The notes beneath the pieces were generated by a model, which was given only the letters and a program-made list of their open reading frames with translations, did not search any database and was not told the origin of the DNA. 40,655 nucleotides of DNA from Pseudomonadota bacterium (GTDB lineage Bacteria; Desulfobacterota; Desulfovibrionia; Desulfovibrionales; Desulfovibrionaceae). Numbering within the stretch: the stretch's first letter is position 1; each line of letters begins with the position of its first letter. The DNA lies in contig JAEWPX010000181.1 in the NCBI GenBank assembly GCA_023399375.1, positions 1 to 40,655 of the forward strand, in the 5' to 3' direction. Made by a program: the position numbers and the translations under genes. This document shows positions 1-9,186 of the stretch, one piece after another.

Positions 1-118
1 AACTACCGATGCCCAACGCAAGGCCCTCCTGCCCCAACATCTCGATCCCTGCTCCCTGATCATCCCTGCCTGAGCTTCTGCCGCTTCCTGCTCGCCCTGA
101 CAAGACGCGCATTATTGA

Positions 119-778
119 GCGCTTACCATCAATGCCAAGGAGGCCAGTCCAGAGCAGGCCTATCTCGTCAAGAAGGGTGTGCCGGGTATCGGCGTTCGAG
201 AGGATGAGAACGGGAATTTGTTGGTGCCGGGATATGACACCGCCGGTTTCATCCATACGCTCCAGACGATTTCGCAGGACGGGAAGCAGTTCGAGGCCGG
301 AAGTCGCAAGAAGGGCACCTTCTTTCCCATCGACCCCGAGGGAAGCCTCGGCCAGGACGTGATCCTCATTGCAGAGGGCTACGCCACGGCCGCCAGCGTG
401 CACTTGGCCACGGGGTTGCCAGTGGTGGCCGCCTTTGACGCCGGAAATTTGGAACCGGTGGCCGTGGCGTTACGCGAGAAGTTCCCGAATGCCCCCATTG
501 CCATCCTGGCGGACAACGACCATGGCCTTTCGGTAAACGTCGGGGTGGAGAAGGCCAATCTGGCGGCCGAGGCTGTCCAGGGCCATGTCATCGTGCCCTC
601 CTTTTCCGAGGCAGAGAAAGCGCGGGGAATGACGGATTTCAACGACATACATTGCATCCATGGCCTGGACCAAGTAATGAGGCAGTTGGATTTGTCGGTC
701 GAACGTATATCTCAGATAAGAGCCGGTGAACATCGACGAGACATGAAGCAGGAAAGGGTGAACTCAATTGTGGTCTAG
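119..778 (+). pseudogene. C-terminal Toprim part of a mobile-element DNA primase (truncated)
   Basis: The reading frame is open from 119 and reads to a stop at 776-778. From about 131 the translation resembles the linker and Toprim region of phage/plasmid zinc-binding primases: PEQAYLVKKGV, a LLVPGYD strand, LIAEGYATAASV (Toprim glutamate motif), AILADND (acidic motif) and a terminal MTDFND. Such primases carry an N-terminal zinc finger and catalytic core, and both are absent. An in-frame TGA sits at 116-118, and nothing primase-like is visible in 1-118. The first available start is GTG at 179, which cuts into the conserved block and has no good ribosome site, so I read this as a remnant of a larger primase, not an intact gene. 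A short functional Toprim protein of 199 aa starting at 179 is the alternative. It is transcribed towards the convergent sbcC. Confidence 0.6.
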
Positions 779-909
779 TGAACATAATATTGTGGCATCT
801 CGTCATAATTCAATCTGCTGCGAAAAATAGGTGGCATCGTCTTGGTTAAAGAATGGACATTGCGTCAACATGATTGATGATCAGAAGACGTTCCTTCAGA
901 GAACTTCAA

Positions 910-3900
910 CTAAACAGACCCTCCATGACAACATCCAGGGCCAAATATCTGACTCCTGCCTCCGCTTTGAGGCGTTACTTGGATTTGGGTGCTGATCCTC
1001 TCTTTCAGGGCCGATACGTGTGAAATGACACCGATCAGCTTGCCCTCCTGCTGCAGGCACGCGAGAGTTTCCAAGGCGGTTTCGAGGGTTTCCTCATCCA
1101 GAGTGCCGAATCCTTCATCAAGGAACAACGAATCCACCCGGACATTCTTGCTGGCCATGTGGGACAAACCCAACGCCAGGGAAAGGCTGACAATAAAGCT
1201 CTCGCCGCCGGAAAGATTCTTCGTGGACCGAATTTTTCCGGCCTGGTAGTTGTCGACCACGTCAAGTTCCAGGGGCTGAGTGTAATCGCGGACCAGCAAG
1301 TAGCGGTCGGTCATTTTCTGCAGTTGCCGGTTGGCATGACCAATCATCATTTCGAATGTCAGACCCTGGGCAAAATTGCGGTACTTCTTACCGTCTGCTG
1401 AGCCGATCAATTCATGTAGATTTTCCCACCTGCGGCATTCTGTTTTTTGGGCCTCAATGGCCGCTTGTTTTTCCTTTATCCTCTCTTTGGCGGCGGCATC
1501 TTCACTCAGTTTGTGCTTGAGACCGGCAATGATGTCACGCAGCTCTTTAAGGGATTCCTCGTACTCCTTGAATTGGGGTTCGAGCTCTCCCAGCGACTTG
1601 TCGGTGATCTTGCGGGCCATTTCCGTGGCCAGGCGCGTTTCCCGATCCTTCTGCCTGGCTTTCAGGTCCGTTTGACGCTCATCCAGATCCTTGGCCATGG
1701 CCGTCAACTTAGCCCGACCTTCAGAGGGCAATATGGCCGCCAGGAACTGTTCTTCATTTGAAAAGCCAACGGGCGCGAGCGCTGCGGAAAATTCAGTTTC
1801 CAGCCTTCTCAGTTCGGGCTCTCGATGGTCGATGCGTTTCTTCAGAGATTCAACATGGGCCTTCGCAGTATTCCATTGTTGTTGAAGCTCGTTGTGCCGT
1901 TCTCTGGCCTGTTTTTCGGCGCCTTCGGCATCAGAAATCGCCTTGTTTAAACGGAGTTCCTCATCGTCTGGATTCTTGTCGCCGAACAGTGCATTACGCT
2001 CTTCACTTACGGTGGCGAGTTCCTTTTTCAAGGTCTCCAGGCGTTCCAGCTTTTCAGTCAGGGCAGTGCGTTGGGTTTCGATAACCGCATCCAGCCGCTT
2101 CACCTCGCTGTCGATGTCGGCAATCTGTTTCTCGATGTCCGCTTTTTTCTTGACCTGGGTTTGCCATGACTTCAACCGTGCTCTGAGGGTTTCAAGCAGT
2201 GATGAAATGTCCGTATCAGGGATGTCCGCAATACCAAGCGGCAGGAGCTTGGTAGTAACGGCCTGGTGGCGTTCGGCAAAATCAGCCCGGAGTTTTTCCA
2301 AGTTGCCCTTCACCTCAGCGAGGGCTTTCTCGGCGGTTTTCTTGTCATTAGCCGCTGCTGACTCCAGTTTTTCCGCTTCCATCAGGTTTTTACGGGCCAG
2401 GCTTTCAGCTTCTTCGAGTTTCTTGATGGCGGCTTCCTGATCCTCGGCTTTGCTAATCAGCCTAGTCAGGGCGTCGATCTTCTGTTCAGTTTCATCGGGG
2501 ACAGGCACGTTCCCTTCCGCGAAGGGGTGTTCGGTTGCGCCGCAGAGTGGACAGGGCTTGCCGTCTTCCAGTTTTGCTCGGTGATCTTCAAGTTCCGCAA
2601 TTTTCGACAGAAATGTCATTTCACGCAGCAAGGTTTCCTTTTCGGTACGGTATTCCCGCAATAAGCGGTCTCCAATTAGCTGGTTCAAAGCAAATTTGCC
2701 CTGCTGAAACTGTTTTGATGCGTCCTCCAGTTCCTGTTTCCGAATGCCTGATTGCTTCTGACAGTCCTCGAGTGACTTTGTCGCCAATTCTAGAGCCGTC
2801 GTGGATGCTTCTTGATCAGCCTCTTTTTGAACGATTTCTTTTTGCTTAGAGAGCAAGCCGCCGAACTGTTCCTCAACGCCAGCCAGACCGCTGATTAGCC
2901 ATTCATCTTGTGCATACTCTTTGATGTAGCCGTCTACAAGATCCAGTGACTCATGAGCCTTGGAACGTTTTTCCTGCTCTCCGAGCCGGGCTTTTTTGTC
3001 TGCATCAATCTTTGCCGCATCCTTCTTACAGCCCTCATCACCTTCTGAAACAGCTTTTTTCTGATCGGCAAGTTTCTGGTCAAGGGAGCGAACCTTCTGC
3101 AATGTTGGACCGGCCGCTTTCAGCTCTTCTTTGCCCCGAGCGGTTTGTTGCTCAGCCGATTTCAGTGCCTCGGACTGCTCTCCGGTGGAGGTTTCCAGTC
3201 CGGGAAGAGCCCCCTCCTCAGTTTTCAATGTTGCGCTGTCATCCGCCTGCTGTTTGCGGGTGGCGGTGAGCGTTGCGTAAGTGCCATCCAGTAGGGCGGC
3301 ACTCAAAGCCCGATTGAGCTTTTCACGATCCGGTTTGAACGCCTCGATATCGACTTGCAGCTTGCTCGCCTCGTCAGCCAAGTTACCAATTTCCTTCTTG
3401 AGCCCCTCGATGATGGTGAGCCAGGCAATAGCCTTCCCGGCGTCAGAGGACTTAGCGGCAAGGCCTGTCTCTTCCTTCTGCTTTGTCTCGAGTGCCTGCC
3501 CAATTTCTTGTTCCTGCTGCGGCTCAAGAATCACGATGCCTGCCGTTTCAGCCTGGAGCAGGTTCAGTTTTTCCTTCTCCTCGCGCTGGCGCTCATGGAC
3601 ACGGATGGATATCTGGCTGTAGATCTCTGTGCCCGTTATCTGCTCCAGGATTGGAGCCCGCTCATCCGGTGCCGCCTGGAGGAACGCGGCAAAGCCGCCC
3701 TGGGCCAGCAACATAGAGCGAGTGAAACGCTCAAAGTCCATGCCGGTAGCCGATTCGATCTGGTCGGCTACCCCTCTGATCTTGGATTCGAAAATCTCGC
3801 CGGAATCGGCATTGGCAATTTCGTGTTTCGGGGCCTGGAGCTCGCCATCCGACTTCTTGTGTGCCCGGTGTTGGCTCCAGTGGCAGCGGAAGCGCCCCGT

Positions 3901-4164
3901 CTGGGTTTCGAAGGTCACCTCGGAAAAGCATTCGCCGGTCTGACGGGACATGATTTCATTTCCGCTCTTGGTGACCTTGTTCAGGCGAGGTGTACGCCCA
4001 TAAAGGGCGAGGCAAATAGCATCGAGAATCGTGGTCTTGCCAGCACCGGTAGGACCGGTGATGGCGAAAATGCCGTCAGACGTGAAGGCCGGGTGCGTCA
4101 GGTCGATTTGCCATTCGCCGACCAGTGAGTTCAGATTCTTGAAGCGTACCTGCAGTATTCTCAC
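910..4164 (-). CDS. sbcC: SbcC/Rad50-type SMC-like ATPase subunit of the SbcCD nuclease
   Basis: A 1,084-residue ABC/SMC-type ATPase that should pair with SbcD to form an ATP-dependent DNA end- and hairpin-processing nuclease. Visible motifs: Walker A GPTGAGKT at residues 37-44, long charged coiled coils on both sides of a zinc hook CPLC (Cys538 and Cys541), ABC signature LSGGE at 984-988 and Walker B LFLDE at 1013-1017. The length is normal for the family. It starts at a GTG (4164) 11 bases after the sbcD stop, so the two are co-transcribed. It is the last of five closely packed genes (SIR2, herA, KTSC, sbcD, sbcC). Its base composition is less AT-rich than SIR2/herA and less GC-rich than the chromosome right of the tRNA. 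It may be a general repair copy carried by the element, but its position in the operon suggests a defence role (inference). Confidence 0.93.
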   Translation of the reverse strand: MRILQVRFKNLNSLVGEWQIDLTHPAFTSDGIFAITGPTGAGKTTILDAICLALYGRTPRLNKVTKSGNEIMSRQTGECFSEVTFETQTGRFRCHWSQHRAHKKSDGELQAPKHEIANADSGEIFESKIRGVADQIESATGMDFERFTRSMLLAQGGFAAFLQAAPDERAPILEQITGTEIYSQISIRVHERQREEKEKLNLLQAETAGIVILEPQQEQEIGQALETKQKEETGLAAKSSDAGKAIAWLTIIEGLKKEIGNLADEASKLQVDIEAFKPDREKLNRALSAALLDGTYATLTATRKQQADDSATLKTEEGALPGLETSTGEQSEALKSAEQQTARGKEELKAAGPTLQKVRSLDQKLADQKKAVSEGDEGCKKDAAKIDADKKARLGEQEKRSKAHESLDLVDGYIKEYAQDEWLISGLAGVEEQFGGLLSKQKEIVQKEADQEASTTALELATKSLEDCQKQSGIRKQELEDASKQFQQGKFALNQLIGDRLLREYRTEKETLLREMTFLSKIAELEDHRAKLEDGKPCPLCGATEHPFAEGNVPVPDETEQKIDALTRLISKAEDQEAAIKKLEEAESLARKNLMEAEKLESAAANDKKTAEKALAEVKGNLEKLRADFAERHQAVTTKLLPLGIADIPDTDISSLLETLRARLKSWQTQVKKKADIEKQIADIDSEVKRLDAVIETQRTALTEKLERLETLKKELATVSEERNALFGDKNPDDEELRLNKAISDAEGAEKQARERHNELQQQWNTAKAHVESLKKRIDHREPELRRLETEFSAALAPVGFSNEEQFLAAILPSEGRAKLTAMAKDLDERQTDLKARQKDRETRLATEMARKITDKSLGELEPQFKEYEESLKELRDIIAGLKHKLSEDAAAKERIKEKQAAIEAQKTECRRWENLHELIGSADGKKYRNFAQGLTFEMMIGHANRQLQKMTDRYLLVRDYTQPLELDVVDNYQAGKIRSTKNLSGGESFIVSLSLALGLSHMASKNVRVDSLFLDEGFGTLDEETLETALETLACLQQEGKLIGVISHVSALKERISTQIQVTPQSGGRSQIFGPGCCHGGSV

Positions 4165-4175
4165 CGACCGCCTCT

Positions 4176-5405
4176 CTATTCAGCCTGCACATCGTCTTCA
4201 TAGAGAGACGAAACCGTTTCCTGGTAGGCCCGAAGCAGCTCCGGTCGCTGTTCTTCGGGCACGTCATGTACGGCGAGGCATCGTTCGAACACGTCGTTCA
4301 CGTTCAGGTCGTCGAGTGTTTCCTCTTCATGGATTTGCCCCAGCACGAGGTCAATAATACGGTTGTTCTTAATCCTGAGGATTTCCATCCGAGTGCCGGA
4401 AATCGCGGCTTCTAGGCGCTCACGCAGGTCGCCAATAACCTCGTTGCCTTCGTAGATGACTTCGAGCCAGCCTTGTGAGCCCGTTGTCGACAATTCGAGG
4501 ATGTGGCTTGAGATGCCGTCCCAGTCTCCCACGATGCGCTCAACTCTTTGAAACATCGGCACATTGATCAGTTGTACAGATGCAGCCGTACTGTGGAATT
4601 CAACTTGGCAAACGCTCTTCTGCTGTTTTGACTCTCCGAACCCCATGGGCAGAGGAGAGCCGCTGTACTGTATTTTTTCGGAGCCGTTCACTTTTTGGGG
4701 GGTGTGGAGGTGTCCAAGCGCTAGGTAGTTGAAACAGGTAGGGAAAATCCCGGCCGTCACATGAGCCAGGGAACCAACATAAAGTTCACGCACGCCATCA
4801 CCATCGACGGTTTGTCCACCAGCGGTAAACAGGTGTCCCATGGCCACGATGGGGATATCTGCCCCGAGTTTCTCACGCTTCTGTTCGGCTAGGGCCGCGA
4901 CGGCGGCGTAATGAGTGCGGATGCCATCAATCAATTTCCGTTCTTTGTCCTCGACACTCTCACCCGCTTCTGCCACGCGGATATCCCTGTCGCGCAGATA
5001 GGGCACGGCACATACAATCAGCTCCGGAGCCTCTTGCTCATTACGGAGCACCAGCACCTCGTCTTCCGGGGATTCAGTGCAACTACCGACCACGTGGATA
5101 TTAAGTGCCTCAAGCAGGTCCTTGGGTGCATTGAGAAAGGACGGCGAATCGTGGTTGCCCGCGACAACGATAACGTGCCGACAGGATGAGGCGGCCACCC
5201 GGCACAGGAACCGATAATAGAGTTCTTGAGCACGATTGCTCGGAGTGCTGGTATCAAAGACGTCACCCGCTACCAATAGAGCATTGATTTCATTTTTTTG
5301 GATCGTCTCAATTAGCCAGGACAGAAACGTCTCGAACTCCTCGTAGCGCTTTCTTCCATAAAGGGTTCGACCTATATGCCAATCTGATGTGTGAAGTACT
5401 CTCAT
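4176..5405 (-). CDS. sbcD: SbcD/Mre11-type metallophosphoesterase nuclease
   Basis: 409-residue calcineurin-like phosphoesterase, the nuclease partner of SbcC. All family metal-binding motifs are present in order: D-x-H (Asp8, His10 in HTSDWHIG), GDVFD (Asp48), GNHD (Asn84, His85), GHLF (His191) and GHLH (His232, His234). About 150 residues follow, matching the capping and SbcC-binding region of SbcD. The ATG at 5405 lies three bases beyond the KTSC stop, so it is probably read on one transcript with, and coupled to, the upstream SIR2-HerA-KTSC genes. In archaea, HerA helicase/translocase genes often neighbour mre11 and rad50, so HerA beside sbcDC in a bacterial mobile element is notable. Confidence 0.93.
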   Translation of the reverse strand: MRVLHTSDWHIGRTLYGRKRYEEFETFLSWLIETIQKNEINALLVAGDVFDTSTPSNRAQELYYRFLCRVAASSCRHVIVVAGNHDSPSFLNAPKDLLEALNIHVVGSCTESPEDEVLVLRNEQEAPELIVCAVPYLRDRDIRVAEAGESVEDKERKLIDGIRTHYAAVAALAEQKREKLGADIPIVAMGHLFTAGGQTVDGDGVRELYVGSLAHVTAGIFPTCFNYLALGHLHTPQKVNGSEKIQYSGSPLPMGFGESKQQKSVCQVEFHSTAASVQLINVPMFQRVERIVGDWDGISSHILELSTTGSQGWLEVIYEGNEVIGDLRERLEAAISGTRMEILRIKNNRIIDLVLGQIHEEETLDDLNVNDVFERCLAVHDVPEEQRPELLRAYQETVSSLYEDDVQAE

Positions 5406-5408
5406 AGA

Positions 5409-5624
5409 TTATTGCCTGGCATATCTATAATGTCCTTTTACTTCGGCATTAAGGTACTTCCCTTTCGAATCGGCAAGCTTCATGCCTTCATAAACATACA
5501 GAGGGACATCATAGTAATCATAACGACTCCCGCTATTAAATTCGACAGAAAGGACTTTCGTTGTGTTGTCATAGCAAAAACCTGCGACATTTGACGATTG
5601 TGGTGTTGAAATCCATTCACTCAT
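5409..5624 (-). CDS. KTSC-domain micro-protein between HerA and SbcD
   Basis: 71-residue protein that consists of little but a KTSC-like fold: SSNVAGFCYD, then SVEFNSGSRYDYYDVP, VYEGM, and SKGKYLNAEVKGHYRY, matching the usual order of a beta strand pair, a Y-x-Y-x-x-VP motif and a GKYFN-type end. The frame stays open upstream to 5669, but the ATG pair at 5627/5624 is the likely start: AGGAG precedes it, three and six bases away respectively. This start overlaps the end of herA (stop 5617-5619), so the two should be translationally coupled. The stop is only three bases before sbcD. The KTSC domain has no settled function; it occurs alone and at the end of some lysyl-tRNA synthetases. A role as an adaptor between SIR2-HerA and SbcCD is my inference. 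Confidence 0.8.
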   Translation of the reverse strand: MSEWISTPQSSNVAGFCYDNTTKVLSVEFNSGSRYDYYDVPLYVYEGMKLADSKGKYLNAEVKGHYRYARQ

Positions 5625-7521
5625 CATTTTCTCCTTGAACGTTTGCTGAATTAAAAAAATTATGATCATAGTTTGCGGATTGTGTCCGCCACTGATGAAT
5701 CATGGGGGCGTAATCCTCGTTTTCATTTTTCTGGTTCCAGCCCCCAGGGCTCTCAAATCCATCTTCCTCTGACCCATGAGAAACAACTTTTGGGTCAATA
5801 CTATCTGGTTTTTTATTTGCTGGAGGAGAATCAATAAGGGTTCTGATCGGAAGACTGACAGCTTCGCCAACAATAATTGCCTCGCCGGTTCTAAGAATTG
5901 GTAGCATGTCAAACAATCCTTTAAGATTGTCGGAAGCCGCCCCTGCAACATGCCCTCTATCTGTATTATTAGTAAGTCTCATAGCGATCGTAGTTCCACA
6001 CTGAGATAAAATTGTTGTATCGATCTCTGAAGGCCTCTGACTTACAACCATCATTCCCACACCATATTTACGACCTTCTTTGGCAATACGCTTTACTGCT
6101 GATGCAGCTGTGCCCGAATTATCTTTTCCAAGATACGTATGTGCTTCTTCAAGTATCAGAAAAAGCGGACGCTCTCTCGCTCCTTCTGGAAGATTTCTTC
6201 CCCAAAAAAGAGCATCGTAAAGAATTCGAAGGACTGCTCCTATTATATCGTTCAGAATAGAGGATGGTATGCCAGACAAATCGAGTATCGAAATTGGCTT
6301 TTCGTTCCCAATCCAACTTTTGATCAGTGCATCCAAGTCGCTTTTAGCTCCGCCATTAATATCAGGCTTCCAATCGCCTGGATTGCAAATAAAATTATAG
6401 CGTGGGTCTTTTAACTTAGATCCTAACGTTGAAAGCTGCTGTCTAATATTGATAGGCTCTTTACCCCATTGAACCCTATCATTTGCAGAGCCAGTTGTTT
6501 TAATGGTCCTATAAATGGGAGGGGTAACCGTCATTGCGTCCCCAATTAATTCATTGCCATGAGCATCTACAACATATGCAGGGTCAACTTCATCATTGGC
6601 TCCGCCAGGTCTTGGGACGATGGTCATAAAATCTTTTTTATAAAGTTCATACCAAAGCTTATGTAGGCAAAATGGAATTGGTGTATCAACTGTAATAATA
6701 TCTGAGTCAATCCCTTTGATTGGTTTATTATTAATAGATTCCAGTTTTAATTTCATTACCCAACTAGCGACAATTGCATACCTAGGATCATCAAGACTCC
6801 CGAATGCAAATTTTGTCATTTCCTCAAAGTTTAATGCCCAAAAGGGGATTTGAAGCTCTTTTTCACCCTTATCGACGTCAGCGCCAATTTTAAAAACATT
6901 TGCCCTCTCGCCAAGCGCTTTTGCGTATTCGCCATGAAGATCGAGCACAAGTATCCTGGCCGAGGGGAATTGAGATTTATCCGAAATTGAATTTAGTAGT
7001 CCGGCTACAGTAGTTGATTTGCCACACCCAGTAGAACCTACAATTGCTGAGTGACGTGTCACTAGTTTATTAATGTTAACAAATGCCGGAATACTTCCAG
7101 CACTGGCAAGATGACCTATAGATACAAAATCAATTGGATCTGAAGGTCCATAAATAGCGTGCAAATCTTTTTCTGTAACAATATGAACTTTATCTTCAAT
7201 TGTTGGATGCTGTGATATCCCCCTTTGAAATTGTCCACCTCGCATGCGCTCCCCGACAAGCTGGATCTGCAGCCATCGATTCCCATACGGTAAGTTTTCT
7301 TCATCCGTTACAGGTGCGGCTCCTGCCCCAACTTGTGAAATCAATCCATATAAATCCATAAAACCAACAGGGATTCGAACAAAACCACCGACTTGGCCAA
7401 TGCGATAGCACTCACCCTCTATAAAGCAAACCCCTGTAATCGTTTCATTAGACAAAGCTACTGTTACAGTGGTTCCTATCACATCTTGAACTGTTCCAAT
7501 AAATGAAGGATCAACGTTCAC
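5617..7521 (-). CDS. herA: HerA-type hexameric FtsK/HerA ATPase (SIR2-HerA defence)
   Basis: 634-residue HerA-like DNA translocase. An N-terminal beta-rich HAS-barrel-like segment (about 1-150) precedes the P-loop domain: Walker A GSTGCGKS at 162-169, LVLDLHGEYA at 191-200, Walker B LFLILEEAH (glutamates 458-459), then KRIAKEGRKYGVG with a probable arginine finger and VVSQRPSEIDTTILSQCG, all typical of HerA. It begins with GTG at 7521, one base after the SIR2 stop, behind an AGAGGG ribosome site inside SIR2. Known SIR2-HerA pairs form a large complex with NAD+-degrading and DNA-cleaving activity during phage infection. The gene is AT-rich compared with the surrounding GC-rich genome, which indicates horizontal transfer. 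Its last codons overlap the KTSC gene. Confidence 0.9.
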   Translation of the reverse strand: MNVDPSFIGTVQDVIGTTVTVALSNETITGVCFIEGECYRIGQVGGFVRIPVGFMDLYGLISQVGAGAAPVTDEENLPYGNRWLQIQLVGERMRGGQFQRGISQHPTIEDKVHIVTEKDLHAIYGPSDPIDFVSIGHLASAGSIPAFVNINKLVTRHSAIVGSTGCGKSTTVAGLLNSISDKSQFPSARILVLDLHGEYAKALGERANVFKIGADVDKGEKELQIPFWALNFEEMTKFAFGSLDDPRYAIVASWVMKLKLESINNKPIKGIDSDIITVDTPIPFCLHKLWYELYKKDFMTIVPRPGGANDEVDPAYVVDAHGNELIGDAMTVTPPIYRTIKTTGSANDRVQWGKEPINIRQQLSTLGSKLKDPRYNFICNPGDWKPDINGGAKSDLDALIKSWIGNEKPISILDLSGIPSSILNDIIGAVLRILYDALFWGRNLPEGARERPLFLILEEAHTYLGKDNSGTAASAVKRIAKEGRKYGVGMMVVSQRPSEIDTTILSQCGTTIAMRLTNNTDRGHVAGAASDNLKGLFDMLPILRTGEAIIVGEAVSLPIRTLIDSPPANKKPDSIDPKVVSHGSEEDGFESPGGWNQKNENEDYAPMIHQWRTQSANYDHNFFNSANVQGENDE

Positions 7522-7522
7522 C

Positions 7523-8665
7523 TTATCCCTCTATTTTATAATCACCGGTTTGTTTGAGCAAAAAACGGCTAAAGAAGGAAAAATCACCAATTTTGCATCT
7601 TACTATTTCTCCATTTTCATCAGACAAATAGGCATATTGATTGTTGTCATTCTTTTCCCAGCTTTTTTTCTCCCCTGCAAAAAAAGCAGCATTTCTTGCC
7701 AAAAGATGCAGGTTTGCCATTTTTTGTGCACAAGATAATGCATCTTGGTATTTTTCAATATCATCATATAGAAGGCCAAAGCAAACGCTTCTTGGATTTG
7801 CAGACAGCCTTTGTGTTATAATTTCATTAAGATGCTGGTCGACAAAAGAATATCCAACTACGATGAGAACAGATTGTCCAGTTGACAAAAAATTAGACAA
7901 TCTGTCCTGCATTGCAAGATAAGGCATCCTACGGCTTTGTAAATATTTTAAATGAGAAGGATAAATCATCTGTTTGTCATGTTCTTTGTTGTTAGAAATC
8001 CCCCTAAAAACTTTACCGGCAGCATTAACCCACCAATTAACTGAACCATGAAGCTTCCAGAGCCTGACCCAGCGAGGAGGAAGTTCTTCATATTCCATTG
8101 AGTGCAGGTCAAAGAAGGCATTTCGGGCTCCCACAAACCCATCAAAATATGGAATGCTTTTTGCTTCTAAGGCGGACTCAATCAAGAGGTCATAATTCGG
8201 GGTAAATACTTCAACAGGGTGTTCTCTTGGTATACCCGATATCCATGATGTCAAATTGTGGTATGAAGTTGTTGCGTCTGGCAATTCTTTGTCAACATTG
8301 TCTGTTATTTTGTCACAAATAGCCTTTTCCATATCGAGTAGATCTTGTTTTTTCAACCCATCGAATTCACTTTCACCAATTGCATCGATCAATAGCCTGA
8401 CACGACTAAGAATATCTTCGATAGTCACTTCCTTGCCATCAGCTACAGAAATTCCATCTTTAAGTTTTTGTATGTGTTCTTGATTCAACTTCTCACAGAT
8501 GCATTTAGTCAACCCTGCAACGTCAGGGATAAGAGGCATATTGTCATCATCCCGTATTGATAAAGGGCATCCTGCGCCTAATAAAAATGCAACTTTGTTT
8601 TTATCTGACGCGAGGGCTTGTCGAAGAATGTTAATTTTTCCAGAAATGCTGAATTTTTCATTCAT
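7523..8665 (-). CDS. SIR2-domain NADase-like effector (SIR2-HerA defence)
   Basis: 380-residue protein with a SIR2-like Rossmann core of the anti-phage type. NAD-binding and catalytic signatures are intact: LLGAGCP around 28-34, FTPNYD with Asn157 and Asp159, KLHGS with His206, and VVGYSF at 269-274. A helical insert of about 110 residues (about 40-150) separates the first two motifs, as in defence SIR2 proteins. The C-terminal 100 residues are unassigned. The usual outcome for the family is NAD+ depletion on phage recognition. The ATG at 8665 has AAGGA about ten bases upstream. A possible minus-strand -10 element TACAAT lies at 8697-8702, but I find no convincing -35. It heads the five-gene operon ending with sbcC. 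Confidence 0.9.
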   Translation of the reverse strand: MNEKFSISGKINILRQALASDKNKVAFLLGAGCPLSIRDDDNMPLIPDVAGLTKCICEKLNQEHIQKLKDGISVADGKEVTIEDILSRVRLLIDAIGESEFDGLKKQDLLDMEKAICDKITDNVDKELPDATTSYHNLTSWISGIPREHPVEVFTPNYDLLIESALEAKSIPYFDGFVGARNAFFDLHSMEYEELPPRWVRLWKLHGSVNWWVNAAGKVFRGISNNKEHDKQMIYPSHLKYLQSRRMPYLAMQDRLSNFLSTGQSVLIVVGYSFVDQHLNEIITQRLSANPRSVCFGLLYDDIEKYQDALSCAQKMANLHLLARNAAFFAGEKKSWEKNDNNQYAYLSDENGEIVRCKIGDFSFFSRFLLKQTGDYKIEG

Positions 8666-8692
8666 TATTGCGGAGTCCTTATTGACATCTTG

Positions 8693-9040
8693 CTAAATTG
8701 TATGTTGTCGAGTTGAGATAATCTCCGGTAGCTTTCTTAGCTGGTCGCCATATCTGGCTCTGTGCTCTAAATCAATTTTGCGAGATCTAATAGAAAAAAA
8801 ATTGGACGCATTCAATTTTCTTATTACGCCCAAAGCTCTGTATTGAACACGAAGGCTTTGATATCGGCAACGAAATGGATGTGTCTGACTGAGCCTCTCT
8901 TGACGGGTATAGCCCAGTCCTGTGTTGCCGTAAATGTGAGTTAGAATCAGTTTTTCCAAGGAAGCTTTGCGTATCTTGGTCATCGACAACCGGCGGCCTT
9001 CGGTTCCAATCACTTCTACCCCCAGTGGCTGTTTTGACAT
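8693..9040 (-). CDS. Unrecognised 115-aa ORF upstream of SIR2
   Basis: Open frame of 115 codons on the same strand as the SIR2 operon, ending 27 bases before the SIR2 start. The product is basic (many Arg and Lys) with few clear secondary-structure cues. I do not recognise it. Neither the ATG at 9040 nor the internal ATG at 8983 has a good ribosome site. It could be a small gene of the defence operon, a decayed gene remnant, or chance; the rest of 8666-9186 contains only leader sequence. If real, its position suggests a regulator or accessory of the SIR2-HerA genes. Confidence 0.25.
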   Translation of the reverse strand: MSKQPLGVEVIGTEGRRLSMTKIRKASLEKLILTHIYGNTGLGYTRQERLSQTHPFRCRYQSLRVQYRALGVIRKLNASNFFSIRSRKIDLEHRARYGDQLRKLPEIISTRQHTI

Positions 9041-9186
9041 TGGGCCAGCTTGCGCCGATTTACGACGGGAGTCCAGGTTGCTATTTTCTACTCAGTGTTT
9101 AAAAATAGGAAATCAGTTTGCAAAGTGTCAATCGATTTTGACGAGTTGATCCAATTGAGTAGAGTGGCGCAGGAGGCACCCTTTCG

